From NCBI GenBank assembly GCA_016296065.1, contig JAEDKA010000031.1:1-43136 (forward strand): a stretch of DNA of 43,136 bases, in the 5' to 3' direction. The notes beneath the pieces are model-generated. The model made no database searches and was not told the origin of the DNA. It saw nothing but the letters and a program-made list of their open reading frames with translations. The DNA comes from Kiritimatiellia bacterium. Lineage in GTDB: Bacteria; Verrucomicrobiota; Kiritimatiellia; RFP12; UBA1067. Made by a program: the position numbers and the translations under genes. Shown here in pieces: positions 15,924 through 22,879 of this stretch (the stretch's first letter is position 1; the number at the start of each line of letters is the position of its first letter).

Positions 15924-16547
15924 ATGAAAGTACTGCTCGTCAACGGAAGTCCGCGTGCCAACGGCAACACTGCCCGCGCACTGAAGGAAGTCGCCGACAC
16001 GCTTGCGGCGGAAGGCGTCGAAACGGAGACGGTATGGATTGGCAGCAAGCCCGTCCGCGGATGCGTTGCCTGCTATCAGTGCAAGGCAAAGAATCTGGGC
16101 AGGTGTGTATTCGGCGACGACGCGGCCAACGGCATAATCGAGAAGCTTAAGGACGCGGACGGGATCGTGGTCGGCTCGCCGGTCTACTACGGGCAGCCGG
16201 CGGGCGCATTCCTCGCGCTCTGGCAGCGCATCTGCTTCGCGGGCACTGAGTTCGTCAAGGCGAAGCCCGCCGCGTCCGTCGCGGTTTGCCGCCGCGGAGG
16301 ATCGACTGCGGCGTACCAGTGCATGAACATGCCGTTAGAGATGCTGAGCTGCCCCGTCGTAACGTCGCAGTACTGGAATGTGACGTTCGGGCGCGAGGAG
16401 GGCGAGTGCGAACGCGACACCGAAGGAATGCAGACGATGCGCACTCTCGGGCGCAACATGGCGTGGCTCCTCAAGAACCTCAAGAGCGGCGACGCAATCC
16501 CCCGCTCCGCCGACGAACCCTGGCAGCCGATGCATTTCATACGCTGA
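15924..16547 (+). CDS. NADPH-dependent FMN reductase-like flavoprotein
   Basis: Flavodoxin-fold oxidoreductase of 207 residues, cytosolic (no leader). The FMN phosphate loop is GSPRANGNT at residues 8-16. CVACYQCK in the first third resembles the Cys motif of iron-sulfur flavoproteins, though only part of the usual four-Cys set is visible; VGSPVYYGQPAG is the flavin isoalloxazine loop. The start at 15924 has GGAAGGG upstream; an open frame back to 15867 begins inside the hairpin repeat and is rejected. It probably reduces flavins, quinones or an Fe-S/flavin partner within the redox cluster. Confidence 0.85.
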   Translation: MKVLLVNGSPRANGNTARALKEVADTLAAEGVETETVWIGSKPVRGCVACYQCKAKNLGRCVFGDDAANGIIEKLKDADGIVVGSPVYYGQPAGAFLALWQRICFAGTEFVKAKPAASVAVCRRGGSTAAYQCMNMPLEMLSCPVVTSQYWNVTFGREEGECERDTEGMQTMRTLGRNMAWLLKNLKSGDAIPRSADEPWQPMHFIR

Positions 16548-16573
16548 ATCGTCGGCAATGACAAGGAGAAAGC

Positions 16574-17626
16574 ATGAACAAACTTGTAACAGGAGGAATC
16601 GCAGTGGCGATGGCAATCACGGCAAACGCCGCCGAACTTACGGCAAAGGAAAATGCGATCGTCGACATAGGCGCGTGGACGGCGCGGGGCGAGCAGGACA
16701 GGCTCGGCGCGGCGTTCAGGGCCGGATTCGACGCAGGGCTGACGCTCAACGAGGCGAAGGAGCTTGTCGGACAGCTCTACGCCTACTGCGGGTTCCCGCG
16801 CGCGCTCAATGCGGCGGGGACGCTGATGAAGGTCGCGGACGAGGCAAAGCCGGCGGAAGGCCCCGCGGCAGATATGCCGCGCGGCTCGCTCGGCGGCAAG
16901 GCGCTGGAGATTGGTACGGAGAACCAGACTAAGCTCTGCGGCGGACCGGTGAAGGGCGCGCTCTTCGACTTCCATCCGCAGCTGGACGAGTACCTCAAGA
17001 CGCATCTCTTCGGCGACATATTCGCGCGCGGCAACGTCGACTGGCGTACGCGCGAAATCGTGACGATCGCCGCGCTCGCGGCGCGTCCCGAGACGGAGCC
17101 GCAGATGAAGGCGCATATCGCCATCGGAAAGGTGAACGGCGTAACCGATGCGCAGGCGGCGGAAATCGTGCGGCGCGTTCAGCTGCCGCGCAACCCCGCA
17201 GATCTGCCGGTCGACTGGTCGCCGATTCCCGTAGGCGAGCCGAACACCGCGTACGCCAAGTACTTCATCGGCAACAGCTACCTCCACAAGCTCACGCTCG
17301 ACCAGGTTCCGGCGTTCGGCGTCACGTTCGAGCCGGGGTGCCGCAACAACTGGCACATCCACCACGCGAAGACGGGCGGCGGACAGATGCTCATCGTCAC
17401 GGCAGGCGAGGGCTTCTACCAGGAGTGGGGTAAGCCGGCGCGTCGCCTGAAGAAGGGCGATACGGTGAACATCCCGGCTAATGTCAAGCACTGGCACGGA
17501 GCCGCGCCGAATTTCTGGTTCCAGCACATCGCCCTCGAAGTGCCTGGCACGGAACAGTCCAACGAATGGTGCGAACCCGTTGACGACACGGCCTACACCG
17601 AGGCGTCAACGCGCAATCAACCTTGA
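16574..17626 (+). CDS. Exported carboxymuconolactone decarboxylase-cupin fusion
   Basis: A 350-residue protein with a signal peptide (1-19, ending ANA), one or two carboxymuconolactone decarboxylase-like helical domains (about 40-90 and 115-210) and a C-terminal cupin (about 235-335). The CMD part has the His-containing helix PQMKAHIAIGKVNGV but lacks an AhpD-type CxxC. The cupin motifs are NWHIHHAKTGGGQ and PANVKHWHG, whose His residues would bind a metal. Such CMD-cupin proteins accompany flavodoxin and aldo/keto reductase genes in anaerobes; their reaction is not established. The export signal places it outside the cytoplasm, together with its flavodoxin and ABM neighbours. Confidence 0.85.
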   Translation: MNKLVTGGIAVAMAITANAAELTAKENAIVDIGAWTARGEQDRLGAAFRAGFDAGLTLNEAKELVGQLYAYCGFPRALNAAGTLMKVADEAKPAEGPAADMPRGSLGGKALEIGTENQTKLCGGPVKGALFDFHPQLDEYLKTHLFGDIFARGNVDWRTREIVTIAALAARPETEPQMKAHIAIGKVNGVTDAQAAEIVRRVQLPRNPADLPVDWSPIPVGEPNTAYAKYFIGNSYLHKLTLDQVPAFGVTFEPGCRNNWHIHHAKTGGGQMLIVTAGEGFYQEWGKPARRLKKGDTVNIPANVKHWHGAAPNFWFQHIALEVPGTEQSNEWCEPVDDTAYTEASTRNQP

Positions 17627-17669
17627 GGAGCAAGTGAACACCGCGAAAAAGGAAGGGCAGATTTGAACG

Positions 17670-18122
17670 ATGAATGCCAAGTGGCTGATTCTGGGGAAAA
17701 AGTTCGCGGCATTGTGCATATTGCCCCTGGCGGCGGTGTCGGGGTGCATGTCGCTCAATGCGCCCGATCGGGCGGACAATTCAAAAGGAGCCGAGAACAT
17801 GCAGGTTCGCATTGCGGAGCTGGAAATCCTCCCGGAATGGCTCGACGCCTACCTGGAGGCTGCTGACGCGGTGGGCGCGGAATCGGTCGCCAAGGAGCCG
17901 GGTGTCGTGTGCATCTTCCCGATGCAGAAGAAGGAGTCGCCGACATCCATCCGCATCGTGGAGATATACCGCAGCGAGGAGGCGTACAAGGCGCATCTCG
18001 CGACGCCGCACTTCCGCAAGTACAAGGATGGGACGCCGCACATGATCAAGTCGCTCGAGCTCGTGCCTATGCGTCCGTTGGACGAGAACGGCATGAAAAC
18101 GATTTTCAGAAAGAAAAAATAG
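17670..18122 (+). CDS. Lipoprotein antibiotic-biosynthesis-monooxygenase domain protein
   Basis: A 150-residue protein with a lipoprotein leader (LPLAAVSGC, Cys26), a polar linker to residue 43, and an ABM/quinol monooxygenase-like dimeric alpha+beta-barrel domain (MQVRIAELEILPEWLDAYLE ... IRIVEIYRSEEAYKAHLATP ... HFRKY). The family includes YgiN-type quinol monooxygenases, but many members are uncharacterised. AAGGAG at 17785-17790 and ATG 17799 mark an internal start at the domain boundary giving a 107-residue protein, the ordinary family length. The upstream start at 17670 has a more distant AAGGAAGGG. It lies 19 nt before the alcohol dehydrogenase gene in the redox cluster. Confidence 0.82.
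   Translation: MNAKWLILGKKFAALCILPLAAVSGCMSLNAPDRADNSKGAENMQVRIAELEILPEWLDAYLEAADAVGAESVAKEPGVVCIFPMQKKESPTSIRIVEIYRSEEAYKAHLATPHFRKYKDGTPHMIKSLELVPMRPLDENGMKTIFRKKK
17785..17801 (+). promoter_or_regulatory. Internal ribosome site and start in ABM gene
   Basis: AAGGAG (17785-17790), an 8-nt spacer and in-frame ATG 17799, located at the junction of lipoprotein leader/linker and the ABM domain. Confidence 0.6.
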
Positions 18123-18141
18123 TTAGTGAAAGGACAAACCA

Positions 18142-19308
18142 ATGAACGGAAACTTCACCTACCACAACCCGACGCGGCTCCACTTTGGCGAGAACGCGAT
18201 GGAATTCCTCAAGGACGAGCTTGCAGCGTTTGGCCCGACGGTTCAGCTGTGCTACGGCGGCGGCTCGATCAAGAAGAACGGAATCTATGACCAGGTCGTC
18301 GCCGCGCTGAAGGGCGCTGGGAAGACCATCATCGAGGACGGAGGCGTGATGCCCAACCCGACGCTTGAAAAGCTCATGGACGGCGCGGCGAAGGCCAAGG
18401 CGAACAACGTCGACCTCATCCTCGCCGTCGGGGGCGGATCGACTATCGACTACGCGAAGGCGGTGAGCGTCTCAGCGTGGTGCGATGAAGATCCCTGGCA
18501 GAAGTACTTCACGCGCTTCGAGGAGCCGTCCTGCCGCATCATCCCCGTCGGCAGCGTGCTCACGATGGTCGGCACTGGCAGCGAGATGAACGGCGGAAGC
18601 GTCATCACCAACCATGCAGCGAAGCTGAAGGTCGGCAAGGTGTTCGGCCCGTCCGTCTACCCGAAGTTCTCGATCCTCAATCCGCGCTTCACGCTTACCG
18701 TCCCGCGCCGCCAGATGGTGTCCGGCATCTACGACATCATGAGCCACATCCTAGAGCAGTACTTCAGCGGAACGGACGACAATACGAGCGACTACATCGC
18801 AGAAGGGCTCATGCGCTCGCTCGTCGTCTCCTCCCGTGCAGCTGTGAAGAATCCGGATGACTACGAGGCTCGCAGCAATATCATGTGGACCGCGACCTGG
18901 GCGCTAAATACGCTCATCGCGATGGGCAAGACGACGGACTGGGAAGTGCACATGCTCGGTCAGGCCGTGAGCGCGCTTACGGATGCGACGCACGGCATGA
19001 CGCTCGCCGCGGTGTCGCTTCCGTACTACCGCCTAATCAAGCCGTACGGACTTGCCAAGTTCGTACGCTTCGCTACCAACGTCTGGGGCGTATCTGCCGA
19101 CGGGAAGAGCGAGACCCAAGTCGCTGACGAGGGACTTGCCGCGCTTGAGTCGTGGATGCGCGAGATCGGCGTCGCGATGAACATCACTGAACTAGGCGCT
19201 ACCAAGGCGATGATTCCCGACCTCGTCAAAGCGACATTCCGACTTGACGGCGGCTATAAACAGCTTACAGAAGAGGAGGTCGGTGAAATTTTCCGACTGA
19301 GCCTGTAA
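18142..19308 (+). CDS. Iron-containing alcohol dehydrogenase
   Basis: NAD(P)H-dependent group III alcohol dehydrogenase of 388 residues, similar to YqhD/butanol dehydrogenases, expected to reduce aldehydes to alcohols in the cytoplasm. The nucleotide-binding glycine run is VGGGSTIDYAKAV. The metal site is indicated by YDIMSHILEQYF and by DATHGMTLA later in the helical domain. The length is normal and the start has an AAAGGA ribosome site. It is the last gene of the TetR-led cluster and probably removes reactive carbonyls or disposes of reducing equivalents. A complex inverted repeat follows. Confidence 0.93.
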   Translation: MNGNFTYHNPTRLHFGENAMEFLKDELAAFGPTVQLCYGGGSIKKNGIYDQVVAALKGAGKTIIEDGGVMPNPTLEKLMDGAAKAKANNVDLILAVGGGSTIDYAKAVSVSAWCDEDPWQKYFTRFEEPSCRIIPVGSVLTMVGTGSEMNGGSVITNHAAKLKVGKVFGPSVYPKFSILNPRFTLTVPRRQMVSGIYDIMSHILEQYFSGTDDNTSDYIAEGLMRSLVVSSRAAVKNPDDYEARSNIMWTATWALNTLIAMGKTTDWEVHMLGQAVSALTDATHGMTLAAVSLPYYRLIKPYGLAKFVRFATNVWGVSADGKSETQVADEGLAALESWMREIGVAMNITELGATKAMIPDLVKATFRLDGGYKQLTEEEVGEIFRLSL

Positions 19309-19391
19309 AAATGAGACCTGAACAGATGTCACTTACAGGGAAATGGGCGTAGTTTACATAACGCGCATTATGCGCACATCGGGCATATACA

Positions 19392-19465
19392 TCTAAAGAC
19401 TCATGCATTGCCAAAATCCGCCTGAATACCGCTCTCGAGCAGGATTAAGGCGGATTGTCTTTAGA
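19392..19465. terminator. Bidirectional two-stage terminator
   Basis: Outer arms TCTAAAGAC (19392-19400) and GTCTTTAGA (19457-19465) and inner arms AATCCGCCT (19415-19423) and AGGCGGATT (19448-19456) are contiguous on the right side and separated by a 14-nt bulge on the left. On the minus strand the inner stem is followed by TTTT, giving a plausible Rho-independent terminator for the PAS kinase; the kinase stop codon lies in the outer arm. A small palindrome GCGCATTATGCGC is at 19363-19375. Confidence 0.65.
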
Positions 19466-20915
19466 GGATTTCCTTGAGGATTTCCTTGGTGATCGGCTTG
19501 AGGATGATGTCCTGGAATCCGTCGTTCGCACACGTGACTGGCGCGCAAGCGTCCGCCGTTACCGCATAGACAGGCATATGGCGATGTTCGGGGATTTTGC
19601 GAATCTCGCGCAGGAGCTGGCGTCCGTCCATGCCGGGCATCATGAGGTCCGTAAATACAACGTCGAACTTGGTCTTGCGGATATGTTCAAGCGCCTCTTC
19701 GCCACTAGTCGCAGTCTGGACGTTCTTGAAGCCGAGCGCATTGAGGAGCAGCGACATGATGCGGACGTTGAGGTGGTGATCGTCGACGACGAGGATGTGC
19801 TTCTCGGTGCGGAACGGATCGACGATGCGCATCGTGCGCATCTTCTGGGTGCGGATGAACACAGCCTTGCTCTTTTCGTCCGCGACCTTGACGTCGTGAA
19901 AGACGACTGTTATCGTCGTCCCGGAATTCTTCGGCGAACTGATCTTCAAAGTGCCGTTGAGCCGTTCGACAATGCGTTTGGCGACGACGAGGCAGAGCGT
20001 GGAACTGCCGGGGCAGGCATTGGGGTCCTTATCTGCAGCTGGATTCATCACCTCCGCAATTTGGCTGGGCGTCATGCCAGGGCTCATGTCGTTGACCTGA
20101 AGGGTGAGCTCCCCTTCCTTGAACGACATGCGGATGTCGATGTAGCCCGAGGGCGTATGGCGCACGGCGTTCTCGAGCAGTCTGCCGAGAACATCCTTGT
20201 ATGCCGCACCTGCAAACTGAACAAGCGGTATCTCGCCGGACTTGATTAGGAGCTCGAGATTCTTCGAACCGGCCGCCTCAGAATAGGACTCGACGACCTG
20301 GAGCGTGGCCTCGGAAACGTTGAACGTCTCGAGCATTGGCTCCCGCACAGAGGAATCGGGGCTTAGGAGCGTCATCACACCGTCTATCGCCGTAAGAAGG
20401 TTGCGAGCGCCCTGCTCTATCGCTTGCGCCGCCTCACGGGACTGGTCTTGTCCGTTTGCGCCACGAAGGACCTGCGCATAGCCGACGATCGCGTTGAGCG
20501 GTGTGCGAACGTCATGGCTGATTGCGGAGAAAAACCTCGCGCGCACTTCAGGAGAGACGGGGATGGTGTCCGAAGCAGCTGGAGTGGACTTCGGCTGCGC
20601 GACCTCGGCAAAGCAGAAAAGGAATTTCGCATCGCCGAAGGTGAACGGAATCTTACGGAACGAGAAAACACGCGACTGTCCATCCGCGCACTTCAGCTTG
20701 CGCTCGACAGTGTAAGGCGCCCCCTTCTCCATCACGTCCGCATCTTCCTTGTCCAGCATCGCGGCAGCCTCAGCCGGAAAGAAGTCGGCCGTGCGCCTGC
20801 CGATGAGTTCGGCCGCGTCGTTGCGGCGGAGAAGACGCGCGAAGGAGTCGTTGGCGTATGTCATGACGCCTTCGGAATCCTTAATGAAAACCGCTTTCTC
20901 GTCGAAGTTGTCCAT
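19461..20915 (-). CDS. PAS hybrid histidine kinase with degenerate ATP lid
   Basis: Soluble hybrid kinase-like protein of 484 residues: PAS (5-105), HisKA with H134 (SAISHDVRTPLNAIVGY), HATPase (about 235-342) and receiver (373-484) with D423 (FTDLMMPGMDG) and Lys in KPIT. The N-box ENAVRHTPSG is fair, but G1 is DMSPG (first glycine replaced by Ser278) and G2 is SSTLCL where GTGLGL is expected, with all three glycines lost. ATP binding or autophosphorylation may therefore be impaired, leaving a phosphatase or scaffold role. The start at 20915 is chosen because the promoter -10 (20958-20963) lies inside the longer open frame. No DNA-binding output domain and no partner gene is adjacent; Fe-ADH converges on it. 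Confidence 0.86.
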   Translation of the reverse strand: MDNFDEKAVFIKDSEGVMTYANDSFARLLRRNDAAELIGRRTADFFPAEAAAMLDKEDADVMEKGAPYTVERKLKCADGQSRVFSFRKIPFTFGDAKFLFCFAEVAQPKSTPAASDTIPVSPEVRARFFSAISHDVRTPLNAIVGYAQVLRGANGQDQSREAAQAIEQGARNLLTAIDGVMTLLSPDSSVREPMLETFNVSEATLQVVESYSEAAGSKNLELLIKSGEIPLVQFAGAAYKDVLGRLLENAVRHTPSGYIDIRMSFKEGELTLQVNDMSPGMTPSQIAEVMNPAADKDPNACPGSSTLCLVVAKRIVERLNGTLKISSPKNSGTTITVVFHDVKVADEKSKAVFIRTQKMRTMRIVDPFRTEKHILVVDDHHLNVRIMSLLLNALGFKNVQTATSGEEALEHIRKTKFDVVFTDLMMPGMDGRQLLREIRKIPEHRHMPVYAVTADACAPVTCANDGFQDIILKPITKEILKEIL

Positions 20916-20957
20916 ACCTTTTCTTTCTCTCCCCCTTTTCAAGTTAGGTACTTGGAA

Positions 20958-20966
20958 ATTATACCA
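20958..20966 (-). promoter_or_regulatory. Extended -10 promoter of PAS hybrid kinase
   Basis: Minus-strand TGGTATAAT (hexamer 20958-20963). It gives a leader of about 36-40 nt with a purine-rich stretch (GAGAGAAAGAAAAGG) before ATG 20915. Confidence 0.65.
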
Positions 20967-20984
20967 CAAATTTGCTTAAAATGG

Positions 20985-21230
20985 CTAAAGTCTCCTCGAT
21001 GTAACCTCGATGACATTTACCTGGTTGCGCAGCTGCAGGATTATCTGCTGCACCACACGCTCCGAACCCAGCACGTCAATCTTCATCCGCGAGACGGTTC
21101 CGTCTTCGGTAGGCCCGACGTTCAGTGTCTGGATGTTGTAGCCGCGGCCTGAGATTAGTCCGACGATTCTCGCGAGAACGCCAGGACGGTTCTCGACATA
21201 GCAGCTAAGGCGATGAAGTTCCTCTTTCAT
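20985..21230 (-). CDS. ilvN: Acetolactate synthase small subunit (ACT domain)
   Basis: An 81-residue regulatory subunit of acetohydroxyacid synthase, consisting of little more than one ACT domain (LSCYVENRPGVLARIVGLIS, then GRGYNIQTLNVGP). The ACT domain normally binds valine for feedback inhibition and activates the catalytic subunit. It is shorter than the ~160-residue IlvH type and close to the ~95-residue IlvN type. Its ATG overlaps the ilvB stop by 4 nt (ATGA), so translation is coupled. It is the last gene of the minus-strand operon; no strong terminator separates it from the PAS kinase promoter. Confidence 0.9.
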   Translation of the reverse strand: MKEELHRLSCYVENRPGVLARIVGLISGRGYNIQTLNVGPTEDGTVSRMKIDVLGSERVVQQIILQLRNQVNVIEVTSRRL

Positions 21231-22858
21231 GCTTCGGCGTCCCTGTCAACTTCGATGTCCAGCAAAACCGGTCCCTTGAACCTCACGGCCGATGCCACGG
21301 CCGCGTCGAGCTTCGCTGGATCCGTTACCTTTACGCCCTTCATTCCAACCGCCTTTGCGAGCAGCGTGAAATCCGGCGAGGTGAGATCGGTTGCGAAATA
21401 TCTTCCGGCAAACGAATGCGTCTGCATCTGGCGGACGAGTCCGAGAGACGAGTTCCTGAACACGAGGAACACGATCGGAAGCTTCCGTTCCACAGCGACT
21501 ATAAGCTCCTCCGAGGTCATCTGCGCGCCGCCGTCGCCGAGGAACGCGGCGATTTTGCATCCAGGACGCGCCAGCGCGGCGCCGATCGCAGCGGGGATTC
21601 CGAAGCCCATCGCGCCCATTCCGCCGGACGATATGAAGTGACGCGGCTGCGTGTGGCGGAACCTCTTCGCGGCCCACAGCTGATGCTGTCCGACGTCGGT
21701 GACGACTATGGCGCGCCCTTTCGTTGCGGAATAGACTGCCTCCACAACGGCCTGCGGCATGATGACGCCCTTGTGCAGAGGCTTGAGCCCTTCCGTCCTC
21801 GGACGTCTCCATCCGTTTATCGCGGCGAGCCATTCATCGTGCTTCGCGGAGTGGATGCGCGAGTCCACCGTCATCAGTAGCTCCTTGACGTCCGCGGTGA
21901 TGCCGAGGTCGACTGTCACGTTCTTGTTTATGGACGCCGGATCGCAGTCGACATGGATTATCTTCGCGCGCCGGGCGAACTTCGAGACAGTCTGCCCCGT
22001 TACGCGGTCATTGAACCTGACGCCGAGCGCGACTAGCAGGTCGCACTGCGCTATTGCCGCATTCGCCGCGTATTCGCCGTGTAGTCCAGAAAGCCCGAGG
22101 GCGAGAGGATCCGTCTCGTCGAACGAGCCGAGCCCCATCAATGTCGTCGACACGGGGATGCCCGCCTTTCGCGCAAGCGCCGCGACGTCGTGGGACGCGT
22201 CGGATGCGATAACTCCGCCGCCGGCGAGTATCACCGGACGCTTCGCCGAGTTGACGAGCTTAGCGAACCTGTTGACCTGCGAAGTAGTCGCCGAGACCTC
22301 TGGATGGTAGGCTCGCAGGGCGACGCGCGCCGGATATTCGGCTGATGTCGTCTCGCGCTGGCAGTTCCGCGGAATGTCTATGACTACCGGTCCGGGCTTG
22401 CCGTGCGTGGCGATGTAGAACGCCTGAGCGACGGTCTCCGGAATTTCGTCCGCCGAATGGACGAGGAAGTTGTGCTTCGACACGGCGCGCGTGAGCCCGG
22501 TGGTGTCCGCCTCCTGGAACGCATCTGTGCCGATCTGGGCGAGCGGAACCTGTCCGCACACGAGCACCATCGGCACGCCGTCCATGTTCGCGGTGCCTAG
22601 TCCGGTAATCGTGTTCGTCAGTCCCGGTCCGCTCGTCACGATGACGCACGCGGGACGACCCAGCGCACGGGCGTATCCGTCCGCCATGTGGACAGCGCCC
22701 TGCTCGTGCCTTGCGAGGACGAAGTCGAAGCGCGCCGTCGAAAGAGCATCGAAAATGTCGATGACATTTCCGCCGGGGTAGCCGAAAATCTTCTCGACCC
22801 CTGCCCTTTCAAGCGCGTCTACAAGCGCCTTCGCTCCGTTTTTTGCTGTTGATCTCAT
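21227..22858 (-). CDS. ilvB: Acetolactate synthase large subunit
   Basis: TPP-dependent acetohydroxyacid synthase, 543 residues, catalysing the first common step of valine, leucine and isoleucine synthesis. The catalytic Glu lies in ARHEQGAVHMADGYARA. The TPP/Mg motif runs from GDGGAQMTSEEL to FRNSSLGLVRQ. YPGGNVIDIFDAL at the N-terminus and the three-domain length are typical. It follows glutamine synthetase III by 21 nt and overlaps ilvN by 4 nt. Placement in one operon with glutamine synthetase links amino-group and branched-chain amino acid supply. Confidence 0.94.
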   Translation of the reverse strand: MRSTAKNGAKALVDALERAGVEKIFGYPGGNVIDIFDALSTARFDFVLARHEQGAVHMADGYARALGRPACVIVTSGPGLTNTITGLGTANMDGVPMVLVCGQVPLAQIGTDAFQEADTTGLTRAVSKHNFLVHSADEIPETVAQAFYIATHGKPGPVVIDIPRNCQRETTSAEYPARVALRAYHPEVSATTSQVNRFAKLVNSAKRPVILAGGGVIASDASHDVAALARKAGIPVSTTLMGLGSFDETDPLALGLSGLHGEYAANAAIAQCDLLVALGVRFNDRVTGQTVSKFARRAKIIHVDCDPASINKNVTVDLGITADVKELLMTVDSRIHSAKHDEWLAAINGWRRPRTEGLKPLHKGVIMPQAVVEAVYSATKGRAIVVTDVGQHQLWAAKRFRHTQPRHFISSGGMGAMGFGIPAAIGAALARPGCKIAAFLGDGGAQMTSEELIVAVERKLPIVFLVFRNSSLGLVRQMQTHSFAGRYFATDLTSPDFTLLAKAVGMKGVKVTDPAKLDAAVASAVRFKGPVLLDIEVDRDAEA

Positions 22859-22879
22859 TGCCGCGGGATAAGGTGTCTG

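Noticed and set aside
21227..22858. Possible loss of a TPP/Mg ligand in IlvB (RN instead of NN)
   Set aside because: The second Asn of the motif appears to be the ligand, as in pyruvate oxidase where the first position is also not Asn, so the site looks intact.
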